From the NCBI GenBank assembly GCA_039591075.1, contig JBDHEI010000001.1:1-64000 (forward strand): a stretch of 64,000 bases of DNA, in the 5' to 3' direction. The notes beneath the pieces are model-generated. The model was not told where the DNA came from. It did no database searches and saw only the letters and a program-made list of their open reading frames with translations. Made by a program: the position numbers and the translations under genes. Source of the stretch: JAOTVV01 sp039591075 (GTDB lineage Bacteria > Gemmatimonadota > Gemmatimonadetes > Gemmatimonadales > GWC2-71-9). This document shows positions 47,675-54,352 of the stretch, piece after piece. Positions within the stretch are counted from its first letter, which is position 1; the number at the start of each line of letters is the position of its first letter.

Positions 47675-50245
47675 CTACCCCTTCGGCCGCAGGAACTCCT
47701 GAAACGGTGGGTAGTCGTGCAGGGACTCGAAATCCATGTCGCTGTGGAGCGGCGGCCAGCGATTCCACTGGGCTCCCCAGTCGAACGCCTCTCGCAGCAG
47801 GGTCATCGCCTGCTGCCGATCGCCGAGCACCGCCGCGATTCTGGCACGCGCCTGCGTACGATACCCTTCCATGAGGTTGTGGCTAGGCGAGCGGAGGTCC
47901 TCACTGATTCTCAACGCCTCGTCGCGATCCCCGGTTCTCGCGGCCAGCCTGCCAATGTCGGCGAGATACCAGGTGTTCTCCGGATATTTCTCGGCCAGCT
48001 CCTCGTACAGGGACCGGGCCTCGTCCCACCGTTCTGCCCGGTAGAGCAGCCCTGCCAGTTCCACCCGTGACTGCTCGGTGTCATGTGGCTGCGAACTCAA
48101 CCAGGCGATTGACTCACTGAGCGCCTCCTGGGCTGCCTCGCGATGGCCGTGAACGCGTAGCTCATCGATGGCCCAACCGAGCACCCATAGCGGTCGTTCG
48201 CGTGCGGGCAGCGAGCGTATGCTCTCCACACCTGCTCTAGCGGCATCCTTCCGGTCGAGTGCAGCCAGCGCGCTGACCTCTCCGAGCATAAGAAGGGGGT
48301 GCTGGGGGAACCGCTCGAGGCCCTGACGCGTGATGTCCAACTCGCGCTCGTAGTCGCCAAGCATGTGGTACGCCGTCATGGGGATCGTCCAGTAGCCGGG
48401 GCGTTTCTTCACGGGATGGATATCCCGCCACAGGGCCAGCGCCTCGCGAGGGCGATTGACCCGCAGGGCGTTCAGTTGGAGCTCACCCTTGGCATTGTCC
48501 GAGCCGGGTGCCACCTCCACCATGCAGCGAGTGGCGTCGTACATCGACGGGATGTGGCGCGGCGGCCTCAGGGCCTGCACGAACTGCAGTTGGCAGCGCT
48601 CATAGCGACTCAACCGTTCCGGGGACGCCACCAGCGGCGCGAGCAGGGACTCCGCCTTCGCCACGCCGGTCCAGCCGTTGTTGTGGCCACCGACGATGGT
48701 GTGGATCTTCGCGGCCCAGAGCCGCCCGCGGGCGAACGTGGAATCCGCCTCCACCGCGCGCTCGAAGTGCCGCGCCGCCACGAGCCAATCTTCTCCCAGC
48801 GCCCATGCTCTCAGCCCTTCGCGGTACGCCAGGTATGCCTCGTAGGATCCCGGTTTCACTGCGGGCTCGAAGGCGCCCAGCTCCCTGTCGAGGACGGGGG
48901 CGAGCGCCAAGGTGACCTCGTGCCCGATCGTGGCGACCAGGTCGCGAGGGGTGGCGATTGGCCCGATGACGGGCCCCGCGGTTCCGATCACGCTGCCGTC
49001 GTTGGCGTCGGTGATCCGGACCTGCACGTGCACGGAATCGCGCTCGGCATAGTAGCTGCCGGACACGACCGTTCCCGCCTGGGCGTCACGGGCGAGCGCG
49101 ATGATGTCCTCGGGTGCACCCGCCATCCCGGGCACCGGCGCGTCCTCCGATACCTCCAGGGTCGTCACCGGATCGACAACCTCGGCAAATCCCGACTCGG
49201 TGAGCACCTGGATGATGTGGTCCTGTGCCCAGCTCCCAAGGGCCTCTACCTCGTCCCGTCCGCTGTTGTCCGTGAGCGCGACGACGAGCACACGATTGCG
49301 GTCCAGTGTATCACCGGCGCGGCCCTGCAGCAGTACGAGCGACGTCACGGCGATGACGAGGGCTGCCACTGCCAGGCCGATCCGAAACTTGCCGGCACGC
49401 GCGGCTGCCCTGCCGAGCGTCGGGCGTGGCGGCGGCATGCGGCTCCCCGGAGTAACACGGCCCGGGGGCTCAGTTCGGTCGACTTCGCCCGGCGGCCCCG
49501 CAGCATGCTCCGAATCCGCCGGCGCCCCCGAAAGCGTCTGGGAGACGGCGACCGTCGCAGGATCAGGTTCGAGCGCGTACTCGGATCGGAGTCGCTGGGC
49601 GAACTTCTCGTAGAACCGCAGCGCTGCCGCCCGATCGCCGGCGTCAGCCAGCGCCTGGATGAAGCGTCGTACCTGGCTCCCGTCGGTCGCGACCAGCAGC
49701 AACGCCCGCTGAGCCGTGCGCTCGGCATCCACCAGGCGACCCGCCCTGATGTGTTCGTGCGCCAGCGCCCACGCCGCCCCGGCCGCCTTCTCGCGCAGCC
49801 AGGTGCGTTCGTCGTCCAGCCAGCGCTCGAACTCAGGTGCGTCGCGGACGAACAGGGCGTCCAGCAGATTGCCGCGGTACAACTCGAGCGCCTGCTCGTG
49901 CGCCCCGTCGTCCACTGCCCGCTCGAACGCGACCACGTCGCACGATATCAGCGCATCGTCGAGTGCCACGTCACTGTCACCCCGAGTCCGTATGGCACCA
50001 TCGCCCAGCTCGGACCGCAGCACGTGCAATACCTGGCTCAGCGAATGGCGTGCCTGTGCCTGGCTGGCTTCGGGCCAGAAGAGAGCGACCAGCTTGTCCC
50101 GGCGGTGAAATCCCCGGGGTCGCGCCGCGGCGAGATACGAAAGCAGCCCCAGCCGCTTGGGCTGATGCAACGGCGTCGCCACCGCTTTGCTGGCGGCATC
50201 GCGTATCTCGGCCGAGCCAAGCAGGCGAAGCGTGAACCTGCTCAT
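47675..50245 (-). CDS. BTAD/SARP-type regulator with membrane helix and TPR repeats
   Basis: 856 residues from ATG 50245. N-terminal winged-helix DNA-binding part (1-95; 'LRLLGSAEIRDAASKAVATP', 'FHRRDKLVALFWPEASQAQA'), bacterial transcriptional activation domain (100-245; 'DVVAFERAVDDGAHEQALEL', 'YEKFAQRLRSEYALEPDPAT'), a Pro-rich linker, one membrane helix ('FRIGLAVAALVIAVTSLVLL', about 310-330), a TolB/FlgO-like domain ('RVLVVALTDNSGRDEVEALG', with 'AQAGTVVSGSYYAERDSVHV'), then about ten TPR helices (500-850). This plan resembles CadC/adenylate-cyclase-type membrane regulators common in Gemmatimonadota. It may act on the divergent lipoprotein genes 318 bases away; that is inference. Confidence 0.85.
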   Translation of the reverse strand: MSRFTLRLLGSAEIRDAASKAVATPLHQPKRLGLLSYLAAARPRGFHRRDKLVALFWPEASQAQARHSLSQVLHVLRSELGDGAIRTRGDSDVALDDALISCDVVAFERAVDDGAHEQALELYRGNLLDALFVRDAPEFERWLDDERTWLREKAAGAAWALAHEHIRAGRLVDAERTAQRALLLVATDGSQVRRFIQALADAGDRAAALRFYEKFAQRLRSEYALEPDPATVAVSQTLSGAPADSEHAAGPPGEVDRTEPPGRVTPGSRMPPPRPTLGRAAARAGKFRIGLAVAALVIAVTSLVLLQGRAGDTLDRNRVLVVALTDNSGRDEVEALGSWAQDHIIQVLTESGFAEVVDPVTTLEVSEDAPVPGMAGAPEDIIALARDAQAGTVVSGSYYAERDSVHVQVRITDANDGSVIGTAGPVIGPIATPRDLVATIGHEVTLALAPVLDRELGAFEPAVKPGSYEAYLAYREGLRAWALGEDWLVAARHFERAVEADSTFARGRLWAAKIHTIVGGHNNGWTGVAKAESLLAPLVASPERLSRYERCQLQFVQALRPPRHIPSMYDATRCMVEVAPGSDNAKGELQLNALRVNRPREALALWRDIHPVKKRPGYWTIPMTAYHMLGDYERELDITRQGLERFPQHPLLMLGEVSALAALDRKDAARAGVESIRSLPARERPLWVLGWAIDELRVHGHREAAQEALSESIAWLSSQPHDTEQSRVELAGLLYRAERWDEARSLYEELAEKYPENTWYLADIGRLAARTGDRDEALRISEDLRSPSHNLMEGYRTQARARIAAVLGDRQQAMTLLREAFDWGAQWNRWPPLHSDMDFESLHDYPPFQEFLRPKG

Positions 50246-50563
50246 CGAGGCCGCCAATGGGCGATTTGCGCGGTTACGACGGGAGTTGAGGGTCCTATGA
50301 GCATTGTATGACGGGTTCCCCCTACCGTGGCAACGTACGGGCCGAAAGCGGCGACGGCCAGCGGAGCACGTCGCCGCGGCTATGCGCCCGGTGTCGCCTT
50401 CAGGTCGGACAACAACGGGACCACTTCGCACCGTCCCCTGACGGCATAGATCGGCCTAGCCGGTGGTCGTTGGCGTGGCCCCGCCGCCGCATCTGCGGCT
50501 GGCCTTCGGGGCGCCGTCACCGCTGGCTAGTACTCATTGTCCCAACCTCCCAGGAGGTGCACC
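50246..50563. other. 318-base divergent intergenic region
   Basis: Lies between the BTAD regulator (minus) and the first small lipoprotein (plus) and should hold both promoters. The only landmark I see is a strong ribosome site AGGAGG at 50552-50557. No repeat or operator stands out. Confidence 0.5.
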
Positions 50564-51034
50564 ATGCGTTTCACCCGCCTCATCCCCGTACTCGCCGTCG
50601 CCGCGCTGGCAGTCGCATGCGCCCAGGATGCTCCGACGGCACCCGAGCGTCCGCAGTTCAACATGGGCATAGGCAGTGCTCCATTGGAGTTCCCGTTCGA
50701 GACGGTGTTCGATGCTTTCAATCCCTGCACCGCTCAGCCCGTCACCGTTACAAACACCGGCACGATTTGGATTCAACCGCATCCCAACAACCGGGTGGTC
50801 CGCGTGAAGGGTACGACCACGATGAGTGACGGATACACGGGCAGGTACGACGAGACCTGGACGGGCAGTGATTGGAACAATGGACCGGGCCAGATGTCCG
50901 TACGGACCATCAACACCCAGGTGACGAATCCAGACGGGTCCCGCTATATGGTGCACTTGGTTTGGGTCATTGACACAGAGGGCGGCTGGACTTTCCAAGT
51001 GAACCGCTTCTCGGCGAGGTGTGTGATCCCCTAG
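50564..51034 (+). CDS. Small lipoprotein of unknown function (first of pair)
   Basis: 156 residues. Signal with lipobox 'ALAVAC' at residue 19, then 'AQDAPTAPERPQFNMGIGSA'. The mature part is beta-rich, with two Cys residues (in 'FNPCTAQ' and 'SARCVIP', near the ends) likely forming a disulphide. No known family recognised. The ATG at 50564 follows AGGAGGTGCACC, a leader nearly identical to that of the next gene. A GC hairpin ends it at 51076-51100. Confidence 0.7.
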   Translation: MRFTRLIPVLAVAALAVACAQDAPTAPERPQFNMGIGSAPLEFPFETVFDAFNPCTAQPVTVTNTGTIWIQPHPNNRVVRVKGTTTMSDGYTGRYDETWTGSDWNNGPGQMSVRTINTQVTNPDGSRYMVHLVWVIDTEGGWTFQVNRFSARCVIP

Positions 51035-51075
51035 CCCCTGCCGCGGGATCATCACGCTGGCAAGGTGCCACGACA

Positions 51076-51100
51076 GCGCCCGGCCCCCCGTGCCGGGCGC
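51076..51100 (+). terminator. Hairpin between the two small lipoprotein genes
   Basis: GCGCCCGGC (51076-51084) pairs with GCCGGGCGC (51092-51100) over 9 bp with a 7-base loop. It lies 42 bases after the first lipoprotein stop. The same stem sequence recurs after the second gene. Confidence 0.6.
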
Positions 51101-51142
51101 GCTGGTTCACTGGCGGCTGCTACCCTCTTCAGGAGGTGCATC

Positions 51143-51637
51143 ATGAAGAAGGCGTTCATTCCACTTCTGTTTGTGAGTCTCGCCGTCGGCTGTAGCGGCG
51201 ATGTGCCAACTGCGGTCGACGTACCGTCGCCTGACTTCGCTGTGGCAGGCAACTCGGGATGCTACATAGTGCAGGGAACCATCTCCGAGACCGGGGTCTT
51301 TCCGGATTTCAGCGGCACCATTGACGGAGACCTCGTTGGCACCAGCGCATCATCGCTCAGCCTCGACGTCAAAGTCTCTGGTAGGGTGTTTCACAATCCC
51401 GGCGAACGCACTCTCGTGATTGCTGGCGGCAACGTGCCTGAACTCGTGGGCAGGACGATCCACGAGGCTTTTGAGGGCGTGAGCATCGTCAACGCTCCGC
51501 CACTCGTATCGATCAACGAACGGACCCGTGTTGTCGATGGAGCGGCAAAAGGCAACCTGACAGCGCATGGCACGCTCAATTGGAACGTGTTTCCATGGGA
51601 ACTCGAGGTGGAGTACCGAGGAGTGATCTGCCCTTAG
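51143..51637 (+). CDS. Small lipoprotein of unknown function (second of pair)
   Basis: 164 residues. Lipobox 'LAVGC' at residue 18, then 'SGDVPTAVDVPSPDFAVAGN', a motif shape (P-T-A...P-x-F) shared with the first lipoprotein (PTAPERPQF). Cys residues near both ends of the mature part ('NSGCYIV', 'VICP'). Beta-rich, no known family. The leader AGGAGGTGCATC before ATG 51143 is nearly the same as that of its neighbour, suggesting duplication of the 5' part or shared control. Ends before a terminator-like hairpin. Confidence 0.7.
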   Translation: MKKAFIPLLFVSLAVGCSGDVPTAVDVPSPDFAVAGNSGCYIVQGTISETGVFPDFSGTIDGDLVGTSASSLSLDVKVSGRVFHNPGERTLVIAGGNVPELVGRTIHEAFEGVSIVNAPPLVSINERTRVVDGAAKGNLTAHGTLNWNVFPWELEVEYRGVICP

Positions 51638-51665
51638 GTTAGCCGCGGTCTCGAAGCAGCAGGAG

Positions 51666-51686
51666 CGCCCGGCCCCGCGCCGGGCG
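51666..51686 (+). terminator. Hairpin after the second small lipoprotein
   Basis: CGCCCGGC (51666-51673) pairs with GCCGGGCG (51679-51686), 5-base loop, then GTTTGG. It lies 29 bases after the stop and has the same stem as the hairpin at 51076-51100. Confidence 0.65.
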
Positions 51687-51851
51687 GTTTGGCATTGTCC
51701 CCTTCCACCACTTCGCTCCGGCGAGTTGTCAGGCACCAACGAAGGCCGCTCCGCCTCATCGTCAACACCTTCGGCCTCCTGTTCGACAGCGTGTACCTTT
51801 TTTGCCTCGGCCGGCACGTGTCGCGAACAGCTACCTTCCGCCGAGACGTCT

Positions 51852-51910
51852 GGGCGCTGTAGCTCAGAGGGGAGAGCGTCTGGATCGCACCCGGGAGGTC
51901 AGGGGTTCGG
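51852..51910 (+). pseudogene. tRNA-Ala(CGC) remnant
   Basis: A degenerate copy of the tRNA at 47386-47458: the start (GGGCGCTGTAGCTCAG), D-arm, anticodon loop ATCGCAC and the 5' half of the T-arm are kept, with several changes in stems. It breaks off after GGGGTTCG; the 3' T-stem and acceptor strand are missing and the sequence continues as a copy of the DNA that follows the terminator at about 47585 (CGGTTGCTTGC). Upstream similarity reaches about 40 bases before the tRNA. So a segment was duplicated and the part with tRNA-Gln and terminator was lost. It cannot give a working tRNA. Confidence 0.75.
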
Positions 51911-52087
51911 TCGCGGTTGCTTGCCGACGAGGCGCGATCGCGCTCACGTTTCAGGAACGGACGCCGTGCTGCTGGACAGTGCCGAGTTTCGGATTACATC
52001 TCTCCGCATGACGAGTGATCGCGCGCGCAGCTTTGGCGCAATCCGGTCCGTTACTCAGCGACCTTCCTGCATCTTCTGGAGTTCGGT

Positions 52088-52609
52088 TTGTCGACGAGAC
52101 ACACCATACCCCAACGACTGAAACACAGCGCGCCCAGTGCGGTCAGAGCCCAACGGTTATCTGCGAGCGCAGTGCTGCTTTGCGGGCTCTTGTTGTTGGC
52201 CTCGCCCACGGTAGCGTCGGCACAGCTTGTCACCATCGGAGGCGGCGTGCTCGTGACCAAGCGCTCGACCGAACCGGTGGCCGAGTTGCATGGCGAGACT
52301 CCACCGCTGGTCGGGGCAAGGGCCTATGTGACGTTGTCATGGACTGACGAGAGCACGAAGCCGACGATCATCTCTGCGGTGGAGCGGCCGGTGGTCCATG
52401 TAGGGCGCGCGTTCGCGGGCCTGGGTGTCGGGTTGCTGTGGCTGGAGACGAACGACTACCGGCCCTACCCCATGCTCGTGAGCTCGACCGTCGTTCCGAT
52501 ACCGGTGCCCCGAACGTCGTTCGTGTTGATCGCGTCCACCCTACCGTTTGAGGACTTCGACTGGTCGCTCGTATTCAAGATCGGTGTCACGGTGGTGTTT
52601 CTGCGCTAG
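52088..52609 (+). CDS. Secreted protein of unknown function
   Basis: 173 residues from a TTG at 52088, with GGAG 7 bases upstream. A basic N-terminus and hydrophobic run lead to a likely signal-peptidase I site near 'TVASAQ' (about residue 46). The mature part alternates hydrophobic residues in beta-strand style ('VTIGGGVLVTKRSTEPVAEL', 'SLVFKIGVTVVFLR' ending on a hydrophobic C-terminus), consistent with a small outer-membrane barrel. Family not recognised. Confidence 0.6.
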   Translation: MSTRHTIPQRLKHSAPSAVRAQRLSASAVLLCGLLLLASPTVASAQLVTIGGGVLVTKRSTEPVAELHGETPPLVGARAYVTLSWTDESTKPTIISAVERPVVHVGRAFAGLGVGLLWLETNDYRPYPMLVSSTVVPIPVPRTSFVLIASTLPFEDFDWSLVFKIGVTVVFLR

Positions 52610-52732
52610 TCCCTTGGCGCAGCGCCCCGACCGGCCTGGCGGATCCGTGGCCGTGAAGATCATCCAAGTTGCCGCGAGCCACGGTCGAGCACATACTGGC
52701 CGGACGATGCCTAGACTCTCGTGCGCTCCTCG

Positions 52733-54352
52733 ATGACTAGACCCGAACACATGTTGCTGTCCAAGGCCGGCGTGGGTTCGGTGCCGAGTCGCGGCCTGCC
52801 CCCGGTGCTGCTGCAGCTGGCGGTGAAACGGGTGCGCATCCTGGCGCTCGTGCTGCTGGTGATCGAGCTCGTTGGCTGGTTTCTCACCAACCTGCTCGAA
52901 GGGGACCTTCCGTCGGAGTTTCAGTACGTCCAGCAGTGGGGACCGCCGATCTTCGTCATCGTCGTATCGCTGGTCATGGTCGCACTCACGCGGATGTCGC
53001 GCGTCCCACCGACGTTCGTCGTAAGGGCGGCACTCGGCTACGAGGTAGTGGTGAGTTTCGCCATCGTACTGTCATCGTACTGGTGGGCCTTTGCCGAGGT
53101 CCCAGCCGTCGCCATCAATGCCGACGTGGTCGGTTTCTCGGGTGCAGCACTCTGGATGCTGTTCTTCACGGTGATGGTGCCCGTGCGACCCGGGCATGCC
53201 CTGGTAGCTTTGGTGGTCTCCGCCACGGCTGTGCCGATCATTTACCTGCTGGAGGTCAACGGCGGCCGCGCACCGCCGTTGGACGTCGGCTCGTTCTTCT
53301 TCGTGTTCATCGGGCCGTACCTCGCGGTCGCAGGGCTCGCGTATGTCGCGGCGCGCAGTATCTATCGGCTCGGACAGGACGTGACCCGCGCACGAGAATT
53401 GGGCAGTTACCGACTAGTGGAATGGCTGGGCCAGGGGGGCATGGGTGAGGTGTGGCGGGCCGATCACCGTATGCTGGCCCGCCCGGCCGCAGTGAAACTC
53501 ATTCATCCGAGGGTCCTCGGTGGGGACTCCGGGACCGCCCAGACCATGATCGCCCGTTTTGAGCGTGAGGCGCAGGTCACCGCCACCTTGCAGTCTCCGC
53601 ACACAGTAGAGGTGTACGACTACGGTACCACGGAAGACGGCACGTTCTACTACGTCATGGAGCTGCTGGAGGGAATCGACCTCCAACACCTCGTGCAGCG
53701 ATTCGGTCCCCAACGGCCCGCCCGCGTCATCCATATTATCCGCCAGATGTGCGCCTCACTCGGTGAGGCCCACCGACGCGGTCTGATCCACCGAGACGTC
53801 AAACCGGCGAACGTGTACCTCTGCGAGCGGGCCTTCCAGCACGACGTCGTCAAGGTGCTGGACTTTGGCCTCGTGAAGTGGCGTGCCATGCGACCTTCGG
53901 AGCCGGACCTCCACCTTTCGGCGACCGGGACGATTCACGGTACGCCGACCTACATGGCACCCGAAGTGGCGCTTGGGGACGGGCCGATCGACGGACGGGC
54001 GGACCTGTACGCGCTCGGGTGCGTGGCCTACTGGCTCCTCACTGGCCAACTCGTGTTCGAGGAGAAGACCTATCCCGCCATGCTTTTGGCGCACGTCCAG
54101 GAGCAGCCGATACCACCTTCGCAGCGTGCCAGGCAATCCATCCCGGCTTCCCTCGATGCGATCGTGCTCGACTGTTTGAAGAAATCTCCGGCCGACCGCA
54201 TTCAGACTGCCGAGGACCTGCTGGCGAGGCTCGACCACATAGAGGTCACGGAATCCTGGACCGCGGACCGCGCACGACAGTGGTGGGAGTCACACGGCGC
54301 AAGCACTGCCAGTGGCGTTGCCACGTCCCTGTCCCCTACCCCTGTCGAGTGA
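52733..54352 (+). CDS. Ser/Thr protein kinase with N-terminal membrane domain
   Basis: 539 residues. About six membrane helices occupy residues 30-215 and the Hanks-type kinase follows (225-515): G-loop 'LGQGGMGEVWRADHRM', VAIK-like Lys in 'PAAVKLIHPR', catalytic 'LIHRDVKPANVYLCE', metal-binding 'KVLDFGLVKW', and activation segment end 'TIHGTPTYMAPEVALGDGP'. The order membrane-then-kinase is opposite to the usual PknB plan (kinase, then helix, then sensor). It signals by phosphorylating Ser/Thr. It runs 17 bases into the convergent helicase gene. ATG 52733 preferred over a GTG 12 bases upstream. Confidence 0.9.
   Translation: MTRPEHMLLSKAGVGSVPSRGLPPVLLQLAVKRVRILALVLLVIELVGWFLTNLLEGDLPSEFQYVQQWGPPIFVIVVSLVMVALTRMSRVPPTFVVRAALGYEVVVSFAIVLSSYWWAFAEVPAVAINADVVGFSGAALWMLFFTVMVPVRPGHALVALVVSATAVPIIYLLEVNGGRAPPLDVGSFFFVFIGPYLAVAGLAYVAARSIYRLGQDVTRARELGSYRLVEWLGQGGMGEVWRADHRMLARPAAVKLIHPRVLGGDSGTAQTMIARFEREAQVTATLQSPHTVEVYDYGTTEDGTFYYVMELLEGIDLQHLVQRFGPQRPARVIHIIRQMCASLGEAHRRGLIHRDVKPANVYLCERAFQHDVVKVLDFGLVKWRAMRPSEPDLHLSATGTIHGTPTYMAPEVALGDGPIDGRADLYALGCVAYWLLTGQLVFEEKTYPAMLLAHVQEQPIPPSQRARQSIPASLDAIVLDCLKKSPADRIQTAEDLLARLDHIEVTESWTADRARQWWESHGASTASGVATSLSPTPVE

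Larger units (their letters stand above)
51638..52087. other. 450-base region without an intact gene
   Basis: Holds a terminator (51666-51686), the tRNA-Ala remnant (51852-51910) with copied flanks from about 51812 to 51940, and the ribosome site of the next gene. The rest shows no coding sequence I trust. Confidence 0.6.

Noticed and set aside
47397..47768. 123-codon frame antisense to the tRNA genes ('LRGLEPLTSWVRSRRSP')
   Set aside because: This is the well-known false protein produced by translating the reverse strand of tRNA genes; no domain, and it covers both tRNAs and the terminator.
48299..50311. 670-codon plus-strand frame antisense to the BTAD regulator
   Set aside because: His/Arg/Gln-rich shadow without domain; the minus strand has clear BTAD and TPR sequence.
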